DNA of 64,000 nt from Leuctra nigra (lineage: Eukaryota > Arthropoda > Insecta > Plecoptera > Leuctridae). The notes beneath the pieces are model-generated. The model saw only the letters and a program-made list of their open reading frames with translations. It was not told the DNA's origin and did no database searches. Of this stretch, positions 34,496-46,490 are shown piece by piece. Made by a program: the position numbers and the translations under genes. The number at the start of each line of letters is the position of its first letter. Positions within the stretch are counted from its first letter, which is position 1. The DNA is taken from NCBI GenBank assembly GCA_934045905.1, contig OW203766.1, forward strand, positions 28,266,309 to 28,330,308. Reading direction: 5' to 3'.

Positions 34496-35433
34496 GTGAG
34501 TAATGATGTAAGGTCTATTACTTATTTTATTGCTGACCGGACATATTGTGCTTAATTTTTTATAATGTCCATCATTTTACTGTCGGAAAATCACGTTTTA
34601 AACTGAATCCGAGGTTATTTTAATTGATCGTATCGATCGTAAGTATAGTATTGTTCGACTGTCTCACCATTTATTTTTTGTCATGAATAACCCACGTCAC
34701 ACCGATCAACCTGCTGATCTGATATTTTCAACAAATTAACTGTCAAAGGTAATACTTACATGTAATGTCAAAATAACATTCTTAAAACAGTGACTAATTT
34801 TTTAACTAAATGAATTATATACATTGAAGAAGTGTCAAAACTGATCAAATGATATAAATGCCCTGCGTCTTCACTGCTTGCAAGTTATGTTGAGAGTGGA
34901 TCAGCAACAGCATGCTTCAACCACATGCACGAAATGATTCGATTTTCAAAGCAATTGCACAGAGACTTATTCATGGTAAGTGTGTGGAGGTAACTTGTGG
35001 TATATACGTAATTCATGGACGTAATTGGGGAGTTTACAACATAGCTGATGTAGGTACTAGCTTAGAGTAAAGATAGGTTTTATAAGATGTGGGTGTGACT
35101 CAATTTGTACGTCGTCTTTCTTTCCTTTTCATTACAATATGCTATTAATTTAAACTTCAGTACAATCGCTTGTGAAAGTTTTCGTAGGAAACAATCCGAA
35201 TAAAAACATTATCATGTGAAAATCAATGAAAATATTGAAACAATATTGAAACTTTCATAGGCTCTAAATTTACATTCAAAATTAACATATTTTAACAGCA
35301 TACTCAATAAATAATTTTAATTTTACAAAATTTCAATTTAAAGTTTCTAGCGTGGTAATTCTAATTTTGTTTAATTTAAAAGTGTTACCTTCAATGATTG
35401 TCAATTACAACATCCTCTTTCCTGTTGACAGCG

Positions 35434-36654
35434 ATGAGTCAAACGGCTTCTAACGATCACGACACAACAACGTCCTTCATCAACGACGACTTCCTGACGT
35501 CGATCCTGCGCCGCGACGAGAACGACGCGTCGTTGGTCGTCGTCAACAGCAAGGTCGAGAGTGCCGTGCCGAAGGGCGAGAACTTCGTCAGCGTTGTTAT
35601 TCGCATCGCCGTCGACTACACGGTGAACAACGGGGACATCAAGAAACACCGCTCCATCATAGTAAAGTCGGTGCGGCAAGAGGAAACTATGTTGAACTTT
35701 ATCCGGGAAACTAACATCTTTGATCGAGAACTACGAATGTATTCCGTAACTTTGCCGGCGATGTACAAGTTAATCGAAGAGAAGACGGGGAAGAGGTTGC
35801 AGATCGGTCCGAAATGTCTGCAGACAGATCGTCCTGACACGGTCGTCCTGGAGGACTTACGTCCTGAAGGTTACGTGATGGCGAATCGCCGTCAAGGTCT
35901 CGACTATCACCACAGCGTCGCGTCGTTCAAGACTCTGGCTCATTTCAACGCCGCTTCCGTAGCGCTCCATGATCATGATCCAGACTCCATCGAATACTAC
36001 AAGGAGATTTGTTACACGCAGAAAATGCGATCGTCTCACAAAAACTTTTATTTTCCTAAATTTAGAACCCTCGCCGCTGTCGTTGAAACATGGCCGGGAT
36101 ATGAACGGTTCGGGGACAAAGTCAGGAAAGTCGCTGAGGAGGGCGTCGACAAAGTCATCGAGATGGTGAACAGAGACACTCCGATGAAAGCGCTCTGCCA
36201 CGGCGACTTCTGGACCAACAACATGCTCTTCCGTTACGACGACGACGGAAAGATCGAAGATCTGAAGATGCTGGACTTCCAGCTCATCAGACACGCGTCA
36301 CCAGCTTTGGATATCATCTACTTGCTTTACACCAGTCCAAGTCAGGACATTCTAGAAGAATCCGGAGACGAACTGATCGCCACATATCTCGATGAATTCA
36401 ACAAGACAGTGAAGAGCCTTGGATGTTCTCATCGCAGCATCACAAAGGAGCAACTGGATCGGGAGTTGAGTGCTAACGGCTACTACGCAGTCTTCTGTCT
36501 GATTATGTTTCAATACATGACAGCCGAACCGGAAGATGAATCAAAGGTGGACGAGGAACAGGTGACGAAGCTGGAAAAGGCTTTCTCCGGGGAGAAACTG
36601 AGACGCGTTTTTGAACGACGGCTTCTCAAGTTTGAGGAGCAGGGACTAATATAA
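35434..36654 (+). CDS. EcKinase-like gene 3 (EcK3)
   Basis: 406 residues, the paralogue of EcK1, with long stretches nearly identical in DNA. SIIVKSVR, VLEDLRPEGY, HGDFWTNNMLF (Asp258) and KMLDFQLIR are intact. Differences cluster in two patches: residues about 201-216 (QKMRSSHKNFYFPKFR against KKNRKFHADFMEPTFR in EcK1) and the C-terminal region, where EcK3 is ten residues shorter. These patches may alter substrate choice. The ATG lies 2 bases after a TTGACAG acceptor, as in EcK1; in-frame codons upstream are probably intron. Confidence 0.93.
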   Translation: MSQTASNDHDTTTSFINDDFLTSILRRDENDASLVVVNSKVESAVPKGENFVSVVIRIAVDYTVNNGDIKKHRSIIVKSVRQEETMLNFIRETNIFDRELRMYSVTLPAMYKLIEEKTGKRLQIGPKCLQTDRPDTVVLEDLRPEGYVMANRRQGLDYHHSVASFKTLAHFNAASVALHDHDPDSIEYYKEICYTQKMRSSHKNFYFPKFRTLAAVVETWPGYERFGDKVRKVAEEGVDKVIEMVNRDTPMKALCHGDFWTNNMLFRYDDDGKIEDLKMLDFQLIRHASPALDIIYLLYTSPSQDILEESGDELIATYLDEFNKTVKSLGCSHRSITKEQLDRELSANGYYAVFCLIMFQYMTAEPEDESKVDEEQVTKLEKAFSGEKLRRVFERRLLKFEEQGLI

Positions 36655-36904
36655 TATCCGCTTGCTTATGAAAAGTTATTAGTTTTATAAATTTAACATG
36701 TGTAATTATATAAGTTTGCTTTGCTTCTTTCCATGAGTTGACAACAATGAATACTCTAAATAATGTGTCATTTACAAAATAAAAAATCTTGAACGATAAA
36801 TAAATTCCGTTGATTTTCCTGAACATCTCATCTCACAAAAATCATGGTACAGTAAAATGACTACAACAATTACATTCATAATTTCCTCAACAGATCGCTG
36901 AACG

Positions 36905-38152
36905 ATGCCTGACGAAGCCACACTGACCGCTGGCGAGCTCGCTCCGTGGCTGGACAACGCGTTCCTGGAGGCGATCCTCCGCCGCGACGAGCACGACGAC
37001 ACTCTCGTCGTCGTCAGCAACAAGTCGGAGAGCGCCGTCCCTGTCGGCGATCACTACGCCAGCTTCCTGCTCCGCGTTGCCGTCGAATACAACTCCGGGG
37101 ACACCAAGGAGTCGAAGACACGTTCCCTGATCGTCAAGTCCGTTCCCACGGCTGAAATCATGCAACAGTGGATCGTGGAGTCCGGAGTATTTCCACGAGA
37201 ATTGAACATCTATGCGGTTACTCTCCCCGCCATGAACAAGTTGTACTTGGAGAAGACCGGGGAACGAATAGATATCGGACCAAAGTTCTGCCCTACTGAT
37301 CGTCCCAACACCATCGTCCTCGACGACCTCCGACCTCTCGGCTACAGGATGGCTAATCGTCGAGAGGGTCTGGATCTCATTCACAGCGCGTATGCGATCA
37401 AGGCGCTGGCGAGGTTCCATGCCATTTCCATGGTGATGAATGACGAAGATCCCAGCGTCTTCGACTTCTACACTGAACCATTCTACACAGAGGAAAAGAG
37501 CCAGATCCTTACTGACTTCATGGAGCCGATGTTCAACAATTTGGCCACAGAAGTGGAAACCTGGCCAGGGTATGAACGATTCGGAGAGAAAGTCAGGGAA
37601 GTGACTGCTAAATCAGTTCGAGCTTGCATTGACTTGGCTAAGAATAAGGAAGGAGCGTTGAAAGTCCTGAATCATGGTGATTTCTGGACAAATAACATGC
37701 TTTTCCGCTATGACGATGACGGGAAGATCGACGACATCAAAATGCTCGACTTCCAGATGATTCGTTTTGCTTCTCCAGCTCTCGACTTGCTCTACTTCCT
37801 TAACGTGGGCCCCAGCCAACATGTACTGGAAGAAAATAAGGACGAACTCATTGAAGAGTATCTGAACAATCTAAATGCCACCTTGAAGCGAATGGGCTGC
37901 CTACATCTCGTCGTGAAAAAGGACCAAATTAATCAGGAACTTAAGGACAAAGCCTTCTTCGCCGTCATCGTCACTTCGTTGTTGATCTTCATCGTCGCTG
38001 AGCCTGAGGATGCTCCTGACTTGTCGTCGATCACCCAGGAGGATCTTGACAGCGGGAACATGACTCAGATGAACAAGGCGTTTGCAGGGAAGAGATTCCG
38101 GTACTCGTTTGAAAGACGGCTCGTAAAGTTTGAGGCTGAAGGATTAATATGA
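36905..38152 (+). CDS. EcKinase-like gene 4 (EcK4)
   Basis: 415 residues, the paralogue of EcK2. All key parts are present: SLIVKSVP, VLDDLRPLGY, HGDFWTNNMLF (H257, D259), IKMLDFQMIR. The first ~75 codons are almost identical in DNA to EcK2, then differences scatter, suggesting recent duplication or gene conversion. The gap from the EcK3 stop is only 250 bp and already contains AATAAA (about 36778). It still has the acceptor-like TTTCCTCAACAG 11 bases before the ATG and no clear promoter, which raises the question of where its mRNA begins. Confidence 0.93.
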   Translation: MPDEATLTAGELAPWLDNAFLEAILRRDEHDDTLVVVSNKSESAVPVGDHYASFLLRVAVEYNSGDTKESKTRSLIVKSVPTAEIMQQWIVESGVFPRELNIYAVTLPAMNKLYLEKTGERIDIGPKFCPTDRPNTIVLDDLRPLGYRMANRREGLDLIHSAYAIKALARFHAISMVMNDEDPSVFDFYTEPFYTEEKSQILTDFMEPMFNNLATEVETWPGYERFGEKVREVTAKSVRACIDLAKNKEGALKVLNHGDFWTNNMLFRYDDDGKIDDIKMLDFQMIRFASPALDLLYFLNVGPSQHVLEENKDELIEEYLNNLNATLKRMGCLHLVVKKDQINQELKDKAFFAVIVTSLLIFIVAEPEDAPDLSSITQEDLDSGNMTQMNKAFAGKRFRYSFERRLVKFEAEGLI

Positions 38153-39420
38153 TCAACTATTGGGTATTATTGCTATGCTGATGCACTATTTTAATCTTAC
38201 GCTTTTAATCACAAGTATTATAGAAGAAACAAAGATGATCTAATATCATAAATATTATTGAATACCAAAGTGATGAATATAATAATCTCAATATATTTAC
38301 GAATCTCAATGCATATATGCATCTTAAACAAAATATATTTTTAGAGTTTAATTAACTTGTTTCCTTAATTAACACCCACAAACCCTATCAATCAAGAGGT
38401 TTAACCGCTTTGGGAAGAACCCCCACATCTTATCCTGAGTGGATGTATTCTTTGTAATTCAAAGTAAAATGCACTTGGAATCTAGTGACAGTGGCTTTTA
38501 TGCAAATTTTACATAGGTACCCTACAAGAACCTGCACACATAGTAATCTATTAACCCCCTCCATGCACCACCACCCTTGACAGTCAGTTTAGTGAGCAAT
38601 AAGTAACAAACTATATTTTCAACCTTCAGTATTAGTATTATTGTTGTATAAGTATCCAAAAACCAAAACCCATTTTTATTTTTATTTTTCAATTAAGAAA
38701 CTGTGGGGCCTGTTCAAAAAATAATTTAATTTTGATGGCTAACACTAAAAGCTAGGAAAACGCTCTGTACAAAAGATTATAAGCGAGTATGTAACAATTC
38801 TGAAGCCGAAATTTCCTAATACGAAAGCCAAGCTAACACGTTCCAATAATTCGATATAAAATATAGCTACCACAAACATGCACAAACCAAGCTGATCATT
38901 CCAGCGTATATAGTCATCAATCTATATGCCTATTCCGGACTCGGGACTCGGGAGGAAAAGTAGACCCATTTGCCAGGCAAGTGATTGTGGTGCTATGCTT
39001 TAGTTTTCTTTTGACAGATCAAGAGAACAATAATTATTTTCAAATTATGTACGAGCGTGAAAAGCTCTGTAGTCTCTTGACCGATTCGCTAAAAATGAAA
39101 TATTATAAAATGTTGGCCCCAAGTATGTTCCAAATTTAAACTGATCCAAACCTTTTTCTTATCAACCAAATAAGGGATTTGTTTCGCTTTCTTCTAATCA
39201 TTGTTGAACATTTTACAAATCAGACTTGTTTGAAATTTTTTAGCCTGATCTGAGAAACGGTCTGATCTCTATTGCATCAACAGTCTGAAAAATGTAGAAA
39301 ATAACTAACAGACAAAACCAGAAGCTATAATAAGTAGACGATCTCTTACAAACTATCATCAAATCAACTCAATGAAATATATATATCGAGTAAATGAGGC
39401 AAAGGTCAAGAATGGTAATA
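38153..39420. other. Intergenic, contains element-B-related repeat
   Basis: AT-rich. 39050-39260 resembles the interior repeat of hAT element B (phrases TCTTGACCGATT and CTAAAAATGAAA followed by GTTGGCCCCAAGT). No gene recognised. Confidence 0.4.
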
Positions 39421-39479
39421 AGACAATCATTCACACGTATTTTAAATCAGAACTGTCAAATAATCTCTAGCCTTTTGTC

Positions 39480-39735
39480 ATTCAACGATTTGGAGCACAC
39501 GGTGTGTGAAAGCTTCTCGAAAAGCTCAACAAATAGAATACGTCTCAAGGTAAGTCTACATCTATTACATCTATTGTTCTGACATTGTATTGTCGTCTGC
39601 AAGTTGTAGGGAATTGATCCCGACGTAATTCAATTGCATATAGAATAAGTGGCCAAAGACGTGGCCTTGGACCAAATATTGTAGGGGAATAAGTAGGTTA
39701 AATGTGTTAACTTCTGTTGTGCTGGTGTCATTTGC
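39480..39735 (+). pseudogene. Duplicate EcK leader region (alternative or relic)
   Basis: CGTCTCAAGGTAAGTCTACA is a leader-type donor at 39549. The following intron start GTAGGGAATTGATCCCGACG matches the EcK6 leader intron at 43847. No coding exon follows before the EcK5 leader at 40761. It is therefore either an alternative first exon of EcK5 or the remains of a lost gene copy. Confidence 0.45.
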
Positions 39736-40599
39736 GTAGCCAAGATATTCAGACTTTCGTTAATAACAATAGTCAGATTATTATTGTCTAATTACTGAAA
39801 CCGGAAACGACGTCAAAAATATTCCAAATCTGACCAAAATCACCTCTTCATACTATAAATACATTTTTTCAACAGTCATAATGAAGCTCTCGAAACGGCT
39901 GGATCGATTGGATCGAAACTTTCGCTTTATTCTCTACTTGGAATATCATTCAAGGCAAATATTTCGTACCAACCATTGGAAAATTATATTAGTAACCAAA
40001 TCGAAAATGGCACAATTTTTTAAAGGAATTAATTATTGCTCCGATCTGATCCGATAATGTCATAAGTTTAAAAAAAAGATATATGTATTGTAAAAAATAT
40101 CAAAAAATCAGCAATTAAAGAAGTGATATTAAATAATGGGCGAAGTCGACACAATAAATTTAAAATGTTGAATGTTAATTTTTAAATTAAATTGTCTTTT
40201 GATGTGATAATTTATAAACGATGCGCCAAGTATTTCCCGATTTTAATAAGAATTATTCTTGATAGAACATGTTGTCTTGACCTAGGTTCGTTTCAGGGCT
40301 GAATTATTAGATATCATTTTTCTTTTTTAGTTTAGGCTTGTCTTGGCATGGTCTCTTTACATGAAGTGTAAACAATGTGCTAAAACCAGTTGATTCCTCA
40401 TAATTTAAATATTTTTTTAATTTAAATAATCCTGACTCGAGCACCAACAATGTAATTAAAATCTTCTCTAAATTAATAAACGCAATGGCCGATTCGGTCT
40501 CTCAAGAATCTTATGTCCGTGCGCTGGGCCAATTAGGTGAGGATAAATCAAATAATCTAGTATTTAACCTTATCATTCATGACCACTATGAAGCTCACG

Positions 40600-40761
40600 C
40601 ACATTGATAAGCCGAAGATAAGATGTAATCAGATTTGATTCAAGATGTAGGTAATCATTAAATCAGTTCTGAAAAACAATCTTTGTAAACCTCTGTCCTA
40701 GTCTGTGTGTGACCAAAGTGAACTACCTACTACGTGAGCTTGCGTGAGAAGAAACTCCAAG
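40600..40761 (+). promoter_or_regulatory. EcK5 promoter and leader exon
   Basis: A leader exon ends AAACTCCAAG before GTAAGC at 40762, like the CTCCAAG and CTTCAAG leaders of EcK6 and EcK7. Upstream, TTGATAAGCCGAAGATAAG (40606-40624) provides two GATA sites, typical of arthropod gut and fat-body genes. The transcription start is not defined. Confidence 0.45.
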
Positions 40762-41069
40762 GTAAGCATATATATTTAGACAATCTTTTTCTGCAAGTGT
40801 GTAATAATTCACAGTTGCAATTTACGAGAAATTATGGGGCTTTTAAATAATTTAAATTATGGAAAAAGTACAATAATTATTTACGGAATGCAAATATGAA
40901 CTGTGATAATATTATTATAATTTCAATAGTTTACTAATTTCGACAGTAATTTACATAACATTTTAGTGAAGCGTGGGGTTATTTAATAGCTGATCATCGC
41001 AACTAATATCATTGTTGAGAGTACTTTTTACACTCGCATGTACATTTTCTTTTCCCCCAGAAGTTCGCC

Positions 41070-41244
41070 ATGGACCCTGCCAATGAGATGCCTGAATGGT
41101 TGGACAGGGACTACATGCAGTCACTGCTGAGGGAAAATGTCAAGGGGCTGTTCGTTGTGGACGACTTGAAAGTGGAGTCAGCTGTTGCGACAGGCGAGAA
41201 CTACGGCAGTCAACTACACAGAGTCACCATCTCGCTAAAGAAAG
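41070..41244 (+). CDS. EcKinase-like gene 5 (EcK5), exon 1
   Basis: 58 codons plus one base: MPEWLDRDYMQSLLRENVKG and on to SLKKG, the family N-terminal segment before the N-lobe. The ATG context CGCCATGG is strong, 9 bases after a TTTTCCCCCAG acceptor. Donor AAAGGTAGAA at 41245. Exon length (175 bp) is identical in EcK6 and EcK7. Confidence 0.9.
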
Positions 41245-41658
41245 GTAGAACTGACAACACGTAGTTTATCCTAGGTTTATTAGGGATCAAGAAATACTCA
41301 AGTCGAAAGAACTTAGTTCTTGACACCAAGGAGGTTTAAAATCCTGACCAACTAGGAGGTTTAACCTTGGTTTAACCTCCTTGGCTGACACTAAAATCTA
41401 AACATTCCTAAATACCTGTACTACGTCAAAAGACAGACATGATAACTGGTGTATTTGATTAAGAAGAAATACACAGAAATACAATTTTTAATTAAGTAAC
41501 TAAAAGTTGTATTATCAAAGGACACACTTAATACAAATTGCTTTGGTAGTATCAAAACATAATAGTACACTTGTACCAGTTGGCACTTATGACATAGAAA
41601 AAATAATCTACATATTTTATCTTATCTAGTAGTACTAACTGCAAATATTGTTGATTAG

Positions 41659-42716
41659 GTGGCGTTGGCAAGGCCGAGGATCATCATCTGATGATCAAAA
41701 GTCTACCAACATCGGAATTGTTGCAAAAACTTCTCATCGAAGGCGGAATGTTTAAATCTGAGATTGCAATGTACAACCATGCATTACCAGCAATGCACGA
41801 ATTGGAAGCATTAACCAGCAAAGTTCACATAGAACCTTTCTCTTGTAAGAGCTTCAAAACATCACGACCAAATACCATAGTCCTTGAGGACCTTAGTAAG
41901 AAGGGATTCAAAGTGGCTGAGAGGCATAAAGGCCTTGACTTGGATCATACCAAGCTTGCCATCAAGGCCATCGCTCGTCTTCATGCATTATCTCTTGGAC
42001 TTCTGGCTAAAGATCCCAAGTTCATGGATCCGTTTGTAGAGAAGATGTTGATTGATGAGAAAAAGGAGCAGAATCAACAGTTTTTGGTTCCTTCAATCAA
42101 CATGTTGGCTGCTGAAGTAGAACAATGGTACGGATATGAGAGATTCGGAGAGCGTTTGAGAACAATTCAGTGGACAGATCGACTTACTGAGTTGTTTAAA
42201 ATCAACAACGGTCCTGCTGTACTGAATCATGGTGACGGTTGGACAAACAACATGATGTTCCAATACTCGGATAAAAATGAAGTCAAGATCGTCAAGCTAA
42301 TCGACTTTCAAATGACACGTTACGGTTCTCCAGGCATTGATATCCAGTATTTCATGCATACCAGTCCAAGCGAAGATGTCCGGACCAAACACTGGGACCT
42401 GATACTTCAGGAATACCACACCACATTCGTACAGACAATGAAGTCCATCGGCTGCGATCCAAAGTACATGAGTCTTGCTAAGTTGAAGAAGGAGGTTGAC
42501 GAGAAACTTCTGTACGGTGTCTTTACAGCTTGCACGATTCTGCCGATTGTTCTGGCTGATATATGTGATGCGCCGAATTTCGATAGTTTGTCTGATACTG
42601 AGAACTACGGGAAGGATATAGAGAAGGCTGATTTTGGAAGACCTTATCGTGGCAAGAGATTCAGAGCTGTTTTTCAGAAGTTGCTGAAGAGTTATGAAGC
42701 ACGCGGAATTGTGTGA
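41659..42716 (+). CDS. EcKinase-like gene 5 (EcK5), exon 2
   Basis: Acceptor TTGATTAG. Splicing restores a Gly codon and gives GGVGKAEDHHLMIKSLPTSE. The full protein is 410 residues. Seen: MIKSLP (ATP-lysine strand), VLEDLSKKGFKV hinge, catalytic LNHGDGWTNNMMF (H249, D251) with Gly where EcK1-4 have Phe, and KLIDFQMTRYGSPGIDIQYF. It ends KSYEARGIV. Expected to be an active small-molecule kinase of the EcKinase family. Confidence 0.93.
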
Positions 42717-43690
42717 GGGACAAATCTTCAATTAGAAAACAGAAACAAGATTTACAATGTGTTAATTAGCAAGTTCATTACACAATGAAAATGTTTTATT
42801 ATGCACTTACTATAGCATTGAATTGTTATAAAGTACAATAACAAATAATTATTTATGATCAAAACGCAATTACATAGTTTGCATTTTCATTTGTTAGCTA
42901 ATCGTCATTTTTCAACATTTTTGACCTAGAGGCATTATTATTTTGAAAATGATAGGATTTTCTTGGATTTTCTTCGGCGGTTATCTTGGGTTATACAAAA
43001 AAGTGAAAAAGTGTAATACCTAGTTCGTTTTGTTCCGAAGCTCCTCATGTAATTTTCACTCTTTTGTTGCTAATGTTACTTGAAAAAATATGCCATATGA
43101 TCTATAGTTTTTTCAATTGACATTTCACAATAAAGGTGGTTGTCTGAGTTCATAGCGCTAAGTGTCGTTCCAATTGGTTCAGCCGTTCAAAGATTCGTCG
43201 TCACTTGGTTTGAAAATGGAAGCAACAAAATTCACAAGGTCGCCTGCTGATCGTCGATTTTGAAATAGGTAAAACAAATCAGCTCTTGGTTCAGCCGTGA
43301 TGGATGTGTTACAGTGACACGAACTTGTCATGTTAACATTAAAATAAAACTATCTAAAAATTGTATTGATTCGGATCAATCTTGTAATATGAACATGTAA
43401 ATTTATTATAATTAATAAAGCAGTTAATAAGTTCTAGTTTTGGAGTATTATCCACAGGGAAGAAGAAACCTAGGACGCCCAAGGAAGCATCGGCATACTT
43501 TTTACCCTTATCTCTGAAGAATGTTAATAAATACAATTTTTTTTTAAATTAAAATCTTGACCCACAACAAAATATATAAACAACGCCAATTTAATCTAAT
43601 CTTAATCAAGAAAACCTTATCATAATCATGGTTATAATTCCATCCCATTTACTGCGTTGACGAACCATCAGATGAAGTCAGACTTGATAC
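42717..43690. other. Intergenic between EcK5 and EcK6
   Basis: EcK5 3' flank, then AT-rich DNA. 43130-43320 has scattered phrases like GGTTCAGCCGTTCAAAG and GGTTCAGCCGTGATGG, possibly an old repeat. No gene. Confidence 0.4.
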
Positions 43691-43797
43691 AAGAAAGACT
43701 ACATCAGAACTCTCATTCAGGCTGTGACGTCAGTGACTGGGACAATTGCTCTGCTGTCCGCTCGAACTGCTTGTACCTAGCTCCAAGGTAAGTTTAA
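43610..43797 (+). promoter_or_regulatory. EcK6 promoter and leader exon
   Basis: The leader exon ends CTAGCTCCAAG before GTAAGT at 43798. Upstream are CTTATCATAATCATGG (GATA site) and the phrase AGTCAGACTTGATACAAGAA, repeated before EcK7 as ATCAGACTTGATACCAGAA. The duplicated promoters are therefore recognisable. TGTGACGTCAGTGAC lies within the leader. Confidence 0.5.
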
Positions 43798-44374
43798 TAT
43801 TAACATCCATTGATCATACTTTGTCTTGCAGTCTGCAAAGTAGGGAATTGATTCCGACGTAATCTATGTGCAATGTGACCACAAGGCGGAATCTTGAACC
43901 AATTGTAAGGAATACATGGGTTAAATTTGTTGATTTTTGGGATACTTTCGATGATAATCAATGCTTTTTCATTGATACAGTAAAGTAAAGCGACGTTAGG
44001 TACAGTAAAATCGATTCATTTTCAAAACCGAAGATCAATTTTTGATCGTCTTTTTTACTTTACTTCCTTTATAGTTTACCTTCAAACGATCTGAAGTCAG
44101 AATTTGAAAGCTCACAGTTGTAATTTACAGGACAAGCTGTAATATTTTATGAGGTTTTAAGACATTAAAATTAGAAATCAATTAAATTGTGGAATAACTG
44201 AAAAAACGAATTAAAATTTAGCCTCTCGATTTTAAATTATACTACTTATTTCATTATAACTAATTTCGATTTACTTTTCCCCGCTAACAGATAATAATAA
44301 TAATATGCTGCCGTTGATCACCAACATCACCATCATCGTGACTTAATTACTTTCTTTCCCACCTGTAGCTCGCC

Positions 44375-44549
44375 ATGGACCCCGCCATTAAGATGCCTGA
44401 ATGGTTGGACAGAGATTACATGCAGTCACTGCTGAGGGAAAATGTCAAGGGATTGTTCGTTGTGGACGACTTGAAAGTGGAGTCAGCTGTACAGAAAGGC
44501 GAGAACTATGCCAGCCAGCTTCATAGAGTCGTTGTCTCATTGAAGAAAG
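44375..44549 (+). CDS. EcKinase-like gene 6 (EcK6), exon 1
   Basis: 175 bp, nearly identical to EcK5 exon 1 (MPEWLDRDYMQSLLRENVKG, then VESAVQKGENYASQLHRVVV). ATG context CGCCATGG after a CCACCTGTAG acceptor at 44366. Donor AAAGGTATTT. Confidence 0.9.
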
Positions 44550-44847
44550 GTATTTTGTTTATGAATGTGTTTGTCATTTACATAAAAGTACTTTTTTTGT
44601 TAAATTCAACCAAAAAAATCTAGATATTCTTGAAATCATGTGTGTCAATAATTCATTTAGGGTATATCAGATTTTAAAATTAGAGGAATGCATATTTATC
44701 AAGAACAACTGTTTTAAGAAATAATATCCAAAGAAACGAATTGCATAAGATGTTTCTGAACAGTTAACTGCTTAAGCTGTAGTTCTATGAAATGTAGTCA
44801 TTTTTTATCTTATCTATGCGAACTTAATTGCTAAATCTGTTGATTAG

Positions 44848-45905
44848 GTGGAGTTGGCAAGGCCGAGGATCATCATCTGATAATCAAAAGTCTACCGGCG
44901 TCTGAAATGATGCAAAAACTTATCATCGAAGGCGGTATATTTGGAACTGAGATCGCAATGTACAGCCATGCATTACCAGCAATGCAGGAGTTGGAAGCGG
45001 CAACCAGCAAAGTCCCTGTAGAACCTTTCTCTTGCAAGAGCTTCAAAACATCACGTCCACATACCATAGTCTTGGAAGATCTCAGAAAGAAGGGATACAA
45101 AGTAGCTCAGAGGCATAAAGGTCTTGACTTGGATCACTCGAAGCTTGCCATCAAAGCCATGGCTCGTTTTCACGCCTTATCTCTTGGACTTCTGGCTAAA
45201 GACCCTAAGTTCATGGAACCGTTTGCAGAGAGGTTGATGGTCGAGGAGAAAAAGGAGCAGAATCAACTATTTTTGGTTCCTTCGTTCAACATGTTGGCTG
45301 CTGAAGTTGAGACATGGAAAGGATACGAAAGATTCGGAGAACGTTTGAGAACAATTCAGTGGGTGGAGCGAATTACTGACTTGTTCAAAATCAACAACGG
45401 TCTTGCTGTACTGAATCACGGCGACGGTTGGACAAACAACATGATGTTCCAATACTCAGACAGAAAGGAAGTCAAGGCCGTCAAGTTTGTCGACTTCCAG
45501 ATGTCGCGGTACGCATCTCCAGGACTTGATATCCAGTATTTCATGCATACCAGTCCAAGCGAAGATGTCCGGACCAAACACTGGGACCTGATACTTCAGG
45601 AATACCACACCACATTTGTGCAGACAATGAAGTCCGTCGGCTGCGATCCAAAGTACATGAGTCTTGCTAAGTTGAAGAAGGAGGTTGATGACAATCTGCT
45701 GTACGGTGTCATGACATCTTGCACAATTCTGCCGGTTGTTCTGGCTGACCAATCCGACGTACCGAATTTTGATAATATTTCTGATATTGAGAGTTATGGG
45801 AAGGACATGGAGAAGGCTGATTTTGGAAGACCTTATCGGGGCAAGAGATTTAGAGCTGTTTTGCAAAAGTTGTTGGACGGTTTTGAAGCACGTGGAATTG
45901 TGTGA
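44848..45905 (+). CDS. EcKinase-like gene 6 (EcK6), exon 2
   Basis: Acceptor TTGATTAG; 410 residues in total. Intact LIIKSLPASE strand, VLEDLRKKGYKV hinge, LNHGDGWTNNMMF catalytic loop (H249, D251) and KFVDFQMSRYASPGLDIQYF. It ends LDGFEARGIV. It differs from EcK5 mostly by scattered substitutions, with exact DNA identity over long runs (for example around 45530-45670), consistent with recent duplication or gene conversion. Confidence 0.93.
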
Positions 45906-46490
45906 GAGGAATACTTTTGTAGTACCTATGTATTTTCATTCAAAATGCTTTAAATACAATGTGATCATTAGCAAGTTAATTTCTAAGTGATATGAAACAA
46001 TACAAATATTTTTAATGTAACTTACAGTACTGTGCTGGGTCTCTCATTGTCAAATTAAACAATCAATTTTCATATCATATCGCTTTAATTTTATCTGAAA
46101 AACTTGTACATTTCATCAAATGCACGAGAACACGTCATGTCTACTTCAGCTTTTCCCCATATTTTAGCTACTTTCGAGAAACGCCGTTTCTGTAGGTCCT
46201 GCTTAAACACAATTGTATATTTGTATCAGTGAAACGTACAAATACTACTTTCTTAATGTAGTGTAGGGGTTGAAGTGATGCATTTTATTATTTACCAATA
46301 CCATCCATAAACTAAGATTATTTTTTAATCAACCGACCTAAAAAAAAGCTGTAAACAACGTCCTATTAATCTGATCTAAGTGATTAAACATGAAGATAAG
46401 AGACTAAACTATATCACGTTCATGACTATCAATCAGTTCATTGCTACTATGCACATGCCTACAGCCTTGATTAAGCCAATTTTATCAGAT
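45906..46490. other. Intergenic between EcK6 and EcK7
   Basis: EcK6 3' flank and AT-rich DNA, with no feature beyond GATA-type words near 46395 (AAGATAAGAG). Confidence 0.4.
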
